Source: Lignipirellula cremea (GTDB taxonomy: Bacteria; Planctomycetota; Planctomycetia; Pirellulales; Pirellulaceae). Taken from it: a stretch of 64,000 bases of DNA. The notes beneath the pieces are model-generated. The model did no database searches. It was not told where the DNA came from and saw nothing but the letters and a program-made list of their open reading frames with translations. The stretch covers positions 1,159,001-1,223,000 of the forward strand of contig NZ_CP036433.1 of the NCBI RefSeq assembly GCF_007751035.1, read 5' to 3'. Each line of letters starts with the position of its first letter. Within the stretch, counting starts at the first letter, position 1. Made by a program: the position numbers and the translations under genes. This document shows, piece after piece, positions 58,004-64,000 of the stretch.

Positions 58004-58567
58004 TTAGTCGAACGTTTTTTCGATGGCGTCGAGCACGGCCTGTTCGGGCGCCGAGATCTTCTGCATCCCCAGGAATCCGCCGGCGGCGGAAGCAACCTGG
58101 CGGGTGCGGGTGACAATATCGTCGCGAATGATCTGCCGGGCGCGGGTGTCCATTCGTTCGCCCAGAGCGCCGATATACTCTTGCCAGGCCAGAAAGAGCT
58201 CATCGCCCGGTTTCTCGGTGAGCCAATGTTCCAGGAGTACGCTGCTGGGATCGCCCGTTTGCACTCCGGCGGCGGCGGCCGCTTTCATAACGGCGTCGCG
58301 TTCTGCTTTCTGCACAGAGCCATCGGCCCAGGCGACCTGCACCAGCGGGACAATCGCGATGGCGGCCAGCGTGGCGGGCTCTATGCTGCAGGCGACCAGG
58401 TGGTCCAGGACCGCCGCATCCGTCACGCCGGAAGCAGCCGACAGGGCGTCCCGCTGCTCTTGCTGCGATAATTGCTGCCGCATCTGCTCCAGCAATTCGT
58501 AGTTTCGCTTGCCGAAAAAGGTCTCTTCGAGCGCGTTGCGCCGACGGTCGAAATTGTTGTCTGTCAT
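58004..58567 (-). CDS. TerB-like helical protein
   Basis: 187 residues from the ATG at 58567. The protein is all helical, with two acidic helix pairs, for example VPLVQVAWADGSVQKAERDA (~83-102), the typical TerB/DUF533-like segment with WADGxxxxxE. No membrane part or signal peptide. TerB-domain proteins are linked to tellurite resistance and metal/stress sensing, but many stand alone with unknown roles, as here. It converges on the epimerase gene and diverges from the BMC regulator. Confidence 0.65.
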   Translation of the reverse strand: MTDNNFDRRRNALEETFFGKRNYELLEQMRQQLSQQEQRDALSAASGVTDAAVLDHLVACSIEPATLAAIAIVPLVQVAWADGSVQKAERDAVMKAAAAAGVQTGDPSSVLLEHWLTEKPGDELFLAWQEYIGALGERMDTRARQIIRDDIVTRTRQVASAAGGFLGMQKISAPEQAVLDAIEKTFD

Positions 58568-58826
58568 GGGGGCACCTGTACAGGCGAAATAAGGTCAGGG
58601 GTCGCTCGGTTAATGCTAAACCGCAAGCGTGCAGATGGCCAGACGTCGGCCTGCCGGGAAATTCTCTTTGCCGCCGCTTTTTCCGACCGATTCGGCCACG
58701 TTTCTTTGGCCGATACGGGGAAAGGAGCGATGATCACGCCTGATTGGGTGGCGATGATCGTTCCGATTGCGCGGATTCGATGAATTTCTGTCGTTATCTC
58801 TCATGAAGTCTGTCATTCACGGTTAA

Positions 58827-58848
58827 GAGTGAAAGAATTCTTTCACTC
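58827..58848. promoter_or_regulatory. Perfect 22-bp palindrome, candidate DeoR-type operator
   Basis: GAGTGAAAGAA followed by its exact complement TTCTTTCACTC. It lies directly upstream of the promoter of the DeoR-family gene (start 58940). TTTCACTC/GAGTGAAA half-sites recall the CTTTC-containing sites of DeoR-family regulators such as AgaR/GatR. A further GAGTGAA/TTCAC arrangement lies just upstream (58816-58833). Confidence 0.75.
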
Positions 58849-58853
58849 GATGC

Positions 58854-58882
58854 TTGATTTCTCTCATTTGCCCGTGCATAAT
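58854..58882 (+). promoter_or_regulatory. Sigma70-like promoter of the BMC operon regulator
   Basis: TTGATT (58854-58859), a 17-bp spacer and CATAAT (58877-58882), about 57 bp before the DeoR-family start codon. The palindrome at 58827-58848 ends 5 bp before the -35 box, a position suited to regulated activation or repression. Confidence 0.65.
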
Positions 58883-58939
58883 TGCTTCCGTTAGAAGATA
58901 GGAAGAATGGAAGTTATGTACGGTCTCGGAGGAGCGTGA

Positions 58940-59731
58940 ATGCTAGCGGAAGAACGAAGAGAGCGTCTGTTGGAAATGGTCCGGCAGCGCGGCTTTGCTT
59001 CTTTACGCGATCTGAGCGGCGAGCTGGCCGTTTCAGAGTCAACCATTCGCCGCGATCTGGATCAACTAGAGGAGAGCGGTTCGGCCCGTCGCTCGCATGG
59101 CGGGGTGTTTTATGCAGGTCCGTCGCCCAAGTTGTCGCACTTTGATCTGCGGCAGTCGTCCAACTGGGACAAAAAGCGACAGATCGCCCGGTGTGCCGCG
59201 GAACTGATTGAGGATGGAGAGACGATCCTGCTCGACGGCGGCAGCACTACGTATGAGTTGGCGCAGCAGCTGGTCGGACGGCCTTTGCAGATTGTGACGA
59301 ACTCCCTGCCGGTGGCGAACCTGTTTATGGCGAGCGAATCGGCGGAGTTGATCCTGCTGGGCGGGTATGTCCACACGCGGACCGGCGTTTCGCTGGGGCC
59401 GTATGCGAACGACATGCTGCGTCATATCCATGTGAAGCATGCCGTGCTGAGCGTGGCCAGTATTCACGAAGACGGCGCCTATAACAGCAACCTGCTGCTG
59501 GTCGAAACGGAACGCGCCATGATGGCGGCGGCCGATGAGGTCGTGGTGGTTGCCGACAGCACCAAGTTTGGGCACAAGAGCTTATCGCAGCTGTGCCCGT
59601 TGTCCGCCATCCATTCGCTGGTGGTTGATGACGAGATGAGCGAAGACTGGCGCAGCCGCATGATTGCGGCAGGCGTCCACCTGCATGTGGCGTCGTCAAC
59701 GCCTGCCGGAGAAACAGCGGGCCTCGAGTAA
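58940..59731 (+). CDS. DeoR/GlpR family transcriptional regulator of the BMC operon
   Basis: 263 residues from the ATG at 58940, with GGAGGAG about 6 bases upstream. A winged helix at ~1-60 (RRERLLEMVRQRGFASLRDL, SESTIRRDLDQLEESG). The sugar-phosphate sensor domain (~75-250) has LDGGSTTYELAQQL, VTNSLPVANL, LLGGYVHTRTG and VVADSTKFG. These proteins bind phosphorylated sugars and usually repress sugar-use operons. The gene heads the BMC cluster, and a 22-bp palindrome precedes its promoter, so autoregulation and control of the downstream BMC genes are likely. In planctomycete BMC loci the inducing pathway is L-fucose/L-rhamnose degradation (known from related systems, not shown here). Confidence 0.93.
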   Translation: MLAEERRERLLEMVRQRGFASLRDLSGELAVSESTIRRDLDQLEESGSARRSHGGVFYAGPSPKLSHFDLRQSSNWDKKRQIARCAAELIEDGETILLDGGSTTYELAQQLVGRPLQIVTNSLPVANLFMASESAELILLGGYVHTRTGVSLGPYANDMLRHIHVKHAVLSVASIHEDGAYNSNLLLVETERAMMAAADEVVVVADSTKFGHKSLSQLCPLSAIHSLVVDDEMSEDWRSRMIAAGVHLHVASSTPAGETAGLE

Positions 59732-59893
59732 TCGGCGGCCTCCACAAAACAGGCGGTTCGAACGGACGGCGGCGTCGCATCTCTTGCGATTGCCAGTCCG
59801 GGAAACTTTCTCCTGGCAAATAACGTAGGCTTTGCAGGAAGCGCACCCTGAATACCCCCTTTCGCCCTTTTGCATCTGCTGGGAAAAACACGC

Positions 59894-60610
59894 ATGGTTT
59901 CGGCTGAGCCCCTCGACCGCGCGACGGTCGAACGTATTGTTCGCGAAATCGTTGCCCATACGGTCCGTTCCGGTGGTGCGGCGCCGGTTGCTGCGGCGCC
60001 GTCGCTGGTAGTCAGTATTTCCGCCCGTCATTGTCATTTGAGCGATGAGCATGTGGAGATTCTGTTCGGCCCGGGCCGCACGCTGACCCCGATGAAAGAC
60101 CTGTACCAGGACGGCTTTTACGCCGCCGAAGAAACAGTCATGGTCGTGGGTCCCCGGCGCCGGATGCTGCCGAACGTTCGCGTGCTGGGACCGAGTCGCT
60201 CGTACAGCCAGGTGGAGCTGGCCTTTACCGATAGCATTTCGCTCGGCATCGACGCTCCCGTGCGGCACTCGGGCGACATCGAAGGCACTCCCGGCTGCGT
60301 GCTGGTGGGACCGGCCGGCGTGGTCGAGCTGAGCCAGGGGGTCATTCGGGCCGCCCGGCATGTGCATATGAGCCACCGGGATGCGGCCGGATATGGCGTG
60401 AAGAACAAGGATTTGATGGACCTCCGCGTGGAGTCGCCCGGCTGCAGCATTCTGTTTGAGGATCTGCTGGTGCGGGCCGACGATACGAGCAAGCTCGAGG
60501 TGCATCTGGACACGGACGAAGGCAACGCGTGCCATCTCGACGCCGCCTTGAAGATTGAACTGCTGCCCAAGAAGGGCGGATCGTGCGGTTGCCAGGGAGG
60601 CAAGCACTAA
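59894..60610 (+). CDS. pduL: PduL-type phosphotransacylase of the microcompartment
   Basis: 238 residues from the ATG at 59894; an upstream extension is possible but begins without a ribosome site. The first ~22 residues ([18 protein letters not shown]) form an amphipathic helix typical of BMC encapsulation peptides. The PduL domain pair has the zinc-ligand stretches [14 protein letters not shown] (~44) and [11 protein letters not shown] (~160), with [15 protein letters not shown] and the conserved Arg in [11 protein letters not shown]. The enzyme converts acyl-CoA plus phosphate to acyl-phosphate and CoA inside the shell. The protein ends in a Cys-containing tail, [11 protein letters not shown], which is unusual. 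Confidence 0.93.
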   Translation: MVSAEPLDRATVERIVREIVAHTVRSGGAAPVAAAPSLVVSISARHCHLSDEHVEILFGPGRTLTPMKDLYQDGFYAAEETVMVVGPRRRMLPNVRVLGPSRSYSQVELAFTDSISLGIDAPVRHSGDIEGTPGCVLVGPAGVVELSQGVIRAARHVHMSHRDAAGYGVKNKDLMDLRVESPGCSILFEDLLVRADDTSKLEVHLDTDEGNACHLDAALKIELLPKKGGSCGCQGGKH

Positions 60611-60825
60611 GCCGCACCTGGGCGGCGTCGCCCAAACGTTCGTCGTCTTTCGTTCCGCGAAAGCACGTACGTTTGTCGTCTTTCGCTCTACGAAGGAACG
60701 CTGCTTTCGCGGAGCGAAGGGCGCCTTTCGTTTCGAGTTTTTTTACCACACACGGGCGGTCGTTCTTCTTTCGCGAAGGGCGGCTGCCGAATCACTTACC
60801 TTTTTAACTTCGGAGAGTGTTGCTC
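60611..60825. repeat. REP-like repeat cluster and possible attenuator between pduL and the first shell gene
   Basis: Two direct ~30-bp units (60638-60667 and 60671-60700) share GTCGTCTTTCG...GCGAAA-type palindromic cores. An inverted core CTTTCGCGGAGCGAAGG follows at 60704-60720. A hairpin CGAAGGGC-GCCTTTCG (60715-60730) is followed ~11 bases later by seven T residues (60738-60744), so part of the transcripts could stop here. The core CTTTCGCGGAGCGAA recurs at 63329-63343. Confidence 0.6.
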
Positions 60826-61131
60826 ATGGCGAAAACCAATGAAGCGCTCGGCATGATCGAAACCAAGGGCTTCATCGCCCTGGTGGAGGCCAGCGACGCA
60901 ATGATGAAGGCGGCGAATGTCACGTTCTGGGGCTGGGATAAAGTCGGCAGCGGCCTGGTGACAGCTTTTGTCACCGGCGATGTGGCTGCGGTCAAAGCGG
61001 CTACCGACGCCGGCGCCGCTGCGGCCAGCCGTCTGGGCGAAGTGGTCGCCGTCCAGGTGATCCCGCGTCCGCACGAAGATCTGGGCATTGTGCTGCCTTC
61101 CCAGTCGGGCGGCGGCGGCAGCGCCGAGTAG
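60826..61131 (+). CDS. BMC-H shell protein 1
   Basis: 101 residues from the ATG at 60826, with GGAGAG upstream. A standard BMC domain: [20 protein letters not shown] (~6-25), [20 protein letters not shown] and [13 protein letters not shown]. The pore-loop segment is KVGSGL. The subunits form hexamers tiling the BMC facets. A short Gly/Ser tail follows. The neighbouring second BMC-H differs in its pore loop (RVSIGGAYV), so the two probably mix in the shell or have different permeability. Confidence 0.95.
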   Translation: MAKTNEALGMIETKGFIALVEASDAMMKAANVTFWGWDKVGSGLVTAFVTGDVAAVKAATDAGAAAASRLGEVVAVQVIPRPHEDLGIVLPSQSGGGGSAE

Positions 61132-61221
61132 TCGAGTCGTTTTTTTCAGCCAGTAGCGTCCAGCGATAAACGTGCGCCGCGGCGAACGCGGGCCTTGAAT
61201 CCATAAACAGGAATGATTCCC

Positions 61222-61491
61222 ATGCAAAGTGCGATCGGGTTAGTAGAAACCAAAGGGCTGATCGGGCTGGTGGAAGCCACCGACGCCATGGCCAAAGCGG
61301 CCAATGTTCAAATTGTCAAACGCGTTTCGATCGGCGGCGCCTATGTGACGACGGTCGTCCGCGGCGACGTGGGCAGCGTGCGGGCGGCGGTGGAAGCCGG
61401 CGCCGCAGCGGCCTCGCAGATTGGCGAGCTGGTCTCGAGCCATGTGATTGCTCGTCCGGCCGACGGTCTGGTCGAAGCCTATCTGTCGTAA
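61222..61491 (+). CDS. BMC-H shell protein 2
   Basis: 89 residues from the ATG at 61222. An ATG at 61213 would sit one base after AGGA, while 61222 has a 10-base gap and gives the typical MQSAIGLVETKG start. BMC domain: GLIGLVEATDAMAKAANVQI, pore loop SIGGAYV, RGDVGSVRAAVEAGAAAASQ, and HVIARPADG. It lies 90 bp from BMC-H 1 and belongs to the same operon. It lacks the extra tail of its neighbour. Confidence 0.95.
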   Translation: MQSAIGLVETKGLIGLVEATDAMAKAANVQIVKRVSIGGAYVTTVVRGDVGSVRAAVEAGAAAASQIGELVSSHVIARPADGLVEAYLS

Positions 61492-61551
61492 ATCGTTGTT
61501 GCGTGCGGAAGCAGTTGCTGCGGAAGCGTCGCGAACTCAAGGAGGAACCTC

Positions 61552-62742
61552 GTGAAAGTTCTGGTAGCGAACCTCGGCTCCACTAGTTTCAAGTATCGTC
61601 TTTTCGACATGACCGACGAACGTCAGCTCGCCCGCGGGGGAGTGGAACGGATCGGGTCCAGCGAAAGCCAGTGCTTTGTGGAGATCGCGGGCCGGCGGAG
61701 CGAACTCATTACCCAGGCGCCCGATCATGCGGCTGCAGTCAAGTTGTGCCTGCAGCAACTGACCGATCCGGAGTCCGGTTGCCTGAAACAGGCGGACGAA
61801 GTGGCGGCGATCGGCTTCAAGGCAGTCCACGGCGGCCGCATCAGCGGCGTGCAACGGGTGACGCCTGAGGTGTTAGCCGCCATGGAGGAAATGAGTCTGG
61901 CCGCGCCGGCGCATAACCCGCCGTATATTGCGGCCATGCGTCTGCTGGGAGAACAACTGCCCGACATTCCTTTGGTGGCGGCCTTTGAAACGGGCTTCCA
62001 TGCGACCATACCAGAAGCACGCAAGCGATACGCCATTCCCACGGAATGGGCTGACAAATACCAGGTGAAGCGCTGGGGCTTTCACGGCGCCAGTCACCGT
62101 TTTATCGCCGAACGCACCGCCGAGCTCGCTCAACGCGACGACCTGAAGGTGATCTCCTGCCATCTGGGAGGCTCCAGCAGTCTGACCGCCATCGACTCAC
62201 GGAAAAGCGTCGGCACCACGATGGGCATGAGCCCCCAGTCGGGCCTGCCGCAAAACAACCGCGTCGGCGACTTCGACATTTACAGCCTGCCGCTGCTGAT
62301 GCAAGCCACCGGCAAAACCCTTGAAGAAACCCTGGAAACGCTCGCCAGTCAGGGCGGACTCTATGGGCTCAGCGGGGGACTCAGCAGCGATATGCGCGAC
62401 CTGGAACAGGCCGCCGGTGAAGGAAACCAACTGGCCCAGCTGGCCCTCGATGTTTACGTCAGTGAGATTCGCCGCTACCTGGGCGGCTTGCTGATTGAAC
62501 TGGGGCGGCTCGACTGGCTGGTGTTTACCGGCGGGATCGGGGAGAACGGCGCTGAGATCCGGGAAAGCGTTTGTCGCAACCTGGCCGACTTCGGCATCGA
62601 ACTCGACCAGGCCGCCAACCAGGAAAAGAGTTCCGGCGAAAGAAAGATCAGCACGCCCGGCAGTCGGGTCGAGATCTGGGTCGTGCCCACCAATGAAGAG
62701 ATTGTGGTCGCCCGCCAGACCCAGCAGTGTTTAACAGGCTAA
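61552..62742 (+). CDS. Acetate/propionate kinase-like enzyme (AckA family), divergent active site
   Basis: 396 residues from a GTG at 61552, with AAGGAGG about 6 bases upstream. Acetate-kinase fold features are [16 protein letters not shown] (N-terminal phosphate site), [28 protein letters not shown] with the conserved His, and [18 protein letters not shown] at the C-terminus. Compared with classical AckA, the catalytic Asp in FDTAFH is Glu here ([11 protein letters not shown]) and the HLGNGAS loop reads HLGGSSS, while GTRSGDID reads NNRVGDFD with its Arg kept. It would make ATP from acyl-phosphate produced by PduL. The substitutions may reflect a substrate other than acetate; reduced activity cannot be excluded. 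Confidence 0.88.
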   Translation: MKVLVANLGSTSFKYRLFDMTDERQLARGGVERIGSSESQCFVEIAGRRSELITQAPDHAAAVKLCLQQLTDPESGCLKQADEVAAIGFKAVHGGRISGVQRVTPEVLAAMEEMSLAAPAHNPPYIAAMRLLGEQLPDIPLVAAFETGFHATIPEARKRYAIPTEWADKYQVKRWGFHGASHRFIAERTAELAQRDDLKVISCHLGGSSSLTAIDSRKSVGTTMGMSPQSGLPQNNRVGDFDIYSLPLLMQATGKTLEETLETLASQGGLYGLSGGLSSDMRDLEQAAGEGNQLAQLALDVYVSEIRRYLGGLLIELGRLDWLVFTGGIGENGAEIRESVCRNLADFGIELDQAANQEKSSGERKISTPGSRVEIWVVPTNEEIVVARQTQQCLTG

Positions 62743-62763
62743 CGTCGTTTCAAAGGCTAACGC

Positions 62764-63081
62764 ATGTTTGTTGCGAAAGTGACCGGCGCCGTGGTGTCGA
62801 CCCAGAAAGTCGGCACGCTCGTCGGGCAAAAACTGCTGGTGGTCGAACCGTACCGGCTGGAGCCGGCCGATCGCCGTCAGCTCACCACGACGGGCCGCAC
62901 GTTTATCGCCATCGACACGATCGGCGCCGGCGAAGGCGACTACGTACTGATCACCCAGGGGTCGAGCGCCCGGCTCACTCCCGAGACCAAGAACCTGCCG
63001 ATCGACTGCGTCATTGTCGGCATCGTCGACCAGGTGCACATTGATCACGGCTGCGTTTATCGCCGCGACGAAGAAACCTGA
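62764..63081 (+). CDS. BMC-P (EutN/CcmL) vertex shell protein
   Basis: 105 residues from the ATG at 62764, 21 bp after the kinase stop. The EutN/CcmL fold is recognised by MFVAKVTGAVVSTQKVGTLV at the start, KLLVVEPYRLE, FIAIDTIGAGEGDYVLITQG, SSAR and a C-terminal PIDCVIVGIVDQVHID. These pentamers cap the vertices of the shell. Together with two BMC-H proteins they could close a simple shell; other shell genes may lie beyond the window. Confidence 0.95.
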   Translation: MFVAKVTGAVVSTQKVGTLVGQKLLVVEPYRLEPADRRQLTTTGRTFIAIDTIGAGEGDYVLITQGSSARLTPETKNLPIDCVIVGIVDQVHIDHGCVYRRDEET

Positions 63082-63464
63082 CGCCCCGGCCGACGCGTCC
63101 TTCTAGAAGGAAAAATTATAGAAGGATCGTCAGCAAGCGGCGCGGGAACCCAGATATATAGGAACCTTATATATAAGGTTTAAAAAGCCCGGGAGCGTCG
63201 CCTTTTGCTCGGCGAAACCACGTTGGAACTGGGGAAGAATAACTTCGGCTCACAGGAGTAGAACCGCCCGACGCTAGCGCGTTCGGCTCACTATACAAAA
63301 ACCGAAGTTATTTTCCCCTCGTTCCGTACTTTCGCGGAGCGAACGGCGACGGAACAGAAACGGCCTTTCACCAGGCGAAAGGCGACAAGCTAACGGTCAT
63401 TTAATCATCCAGCCGCCAGGCGTTTGCGCCGGCTGCTTGCCTTATTCTCGAATCTTCATTCGCC
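63082..63464. repeat. Spacer with nested palindromes within the BMC operon
   Basis: AACCTTATA-TATAAGGTT (63163-63180) is a perfect 18-bp palindrome. A large inverted repeat pairs GGGGAAGAATAACTTCGG (63231-63248) with CCGAAGTTATTTTCCCC (63302-63318), with one bulged base, enclosing a segment with CGCTAGCG. CTTTCGCGGAGCGAA at 63329-63343 recurs from 60704. No gene was seen. These elements interrupt the operon before the aldehyde dehydrogenase. Confidence 0.7.
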
Positions 63465-64000
63465 ATGCAAATCGACGAAACTTTTATTCGCAGTGTTGTC
63501 GCCCAGGTACTGGCTGAAGTGGGCCAGGCGCCAGCGGTGTCGGGCGGCAGCTACGCTGGCCGGCATGGCGTATTCCATGACGCCAACGAAGCGGTCGCCG
63601 CGGCCCGCGACGCTTACGAGCAGTTGTGCGATCGACCGCTGTCGGACCGGAAACGGATCATCGACCATATCCGCCGGATCTCGATCGAGCAGTGTGTCGA
63701 GCTGGGCACGATGGAGATGGAAGAAACGAAGATCGGCCGGCTGGAACACAAAATCGCCAAGCTCAGCACGCTCGGCGAGCAGACGCCCGGCGTGGAGTTC
63801 CTCCGCACTGAAGCGTTCAGCGGCGACCACGGCCTGGCCATCATTGAACACGCTCCGTTCGGCGTGATCGGAGCCATCACACCGGTCACCCATTCGCTGC
63901 CGACCATCACCGGCAACGCCGTCAGCATGATCGCCGCGGGCAACACCCTGGTGGTGAACCCGCACCCCAGCGGCAAGAAAGTCGCCGCCGAAGGGGTCCG
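63465..64000 (+). CDS. CoA-acylating aldehyde dehydrogenase (PduP-like), C-terminus cut by window edge
   Basis: 178 codons from the ATG at 63465 to the window edge. The N-terminus (IDETFIRSVVAQVLAEVGQ) is an amphipathic helix like BMC encapsulation peptides. The aldehyde-dehydrogenase fold follows: AARDAYEQLCDRPLSDRKRI, EETKIGRLEHKIAKL and PFGVIGAITPVTHSLPTITG, then AAGNTLVVNPHPSGKK. The catalytic Cys lies beyond the edge. It would oxidise an aldehyde to acyl-CoA with NAD+, feeding PduL. Family and order match planctomycete BMC loci. Confidence 0.9.
   Translation, partial: MQIDETFIRSVVAQVLAEVGQAPAVSGGSYAGRHGVFHDANEAVAAARDAYEQLCDRPLSDRKRIIDHIRRISIEQCVELGTMEMEETKIGRLEHKIAKLSTLGEQTPGVEFLRTEAFSGDHGLAIIEHAPFGVIGAITPVTHSLPTITGNAVSMIAAGNTLVVNPHPSGKKVAAEGV

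Overview
The window reads as chromosomal DNA from a planctomycete, most likely a member of the Pirellulaceae. The evidence is the two DUF1501 proteins and the giant DUF1549/DUF1553 cytochrome (families strongly expanded in this phylum), the Ser/Thr kinase, the CheB-CheR-kinase hybrid, the high GC, the low gene density with long spacers, and a planctomycete-type bacterial microcompartment (BMC) operon at the right end. All assignments come from reading the sequence and translations; no database search was run.

Layout. 1-6.5 kb: a DUF1501 protein cut by the left edge, a small zinc-ribbon membrane protein, tRNA-Gln(TTG) with its terminator, the redox repressor Rex, a PhoD-like phosphatase and two small unknown proteins. 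6.5-11 kb: an accessory, apparently AT-richer island. It holds three copies of a ~57-bp repeat, a small unknown gene bracketed by two inverted copies, a complete IS66-family element (1510 bp, terminal inverted repeats, 8-bp target duplication), a membrane methyltransferase-like gene, an unknown gene and a repeat-bounded spacer. 11-28 kb: a sugar dehydrogenase/dihaem fusion, a methyltransferase-like protein, a Ser/Thr kinase, a toroid-repeat secreted protein, a 1511-aa sensory hybrid, an FG-GAP protein, CutA and a MerR-like regulator with a cobalamin-type fold. 28-45 kb: a three-part lysophospholipid transport/acyltransfer/acyl-ligase fusion, a triple YbjQ-type protein, an M14 peptidase, a cytochrome bd-like two-gene operon, a sensor kinase and the DUF1549-DUF1501 gene pair. 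45-57 kb: a CsrA-response-regulator fusion, a YkgJ-type protein, LepA, ribosomal protein S1, two membrane proteins, 3-methyladenine glycosylase, an ABC-F ATPase, MiaE, a GDP-fucose-synthase-like enzyme and a TerB-like protein.

58.8-64 kb: the BMC operon. A DeoR-type regulator lies behind a perfect 22-bp palindrome and a good sigma70-like promoter. It is followed by a PduL phosphotransacylase, two BMC-H shell hexamer proteins, an acetate-kinase-like enzyme with altered active-site motifs, a BMC-P (EutN) vertex protein, and the start of a CoA-acylating aldehyde dehydrogenase that runs off the window. Together these form the aldehyde-processing core: aldehyde to acyl-CoA (dehydrogenase), acyl-CoA to acyl-phosphate (PduL), acyl-phosphate to acid plus ATP (kinase). 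In the related planctomycete system this core serves L-fucose and L-rhamnose degradation; the aldolase expected for that pathway is not in the window.

The items most worth a second look are the CsrA-receiver fusion (45.1 kb), the BMC operator/promoter and its divergent kinase, the cytochrome bd-like pair with a fused c-type haem domain, and several unrelated families of palindromic REP-like elements (6.5, 11, 34.8, 48.8, 53.9-54.3, 60.7 and 63.2 kb).
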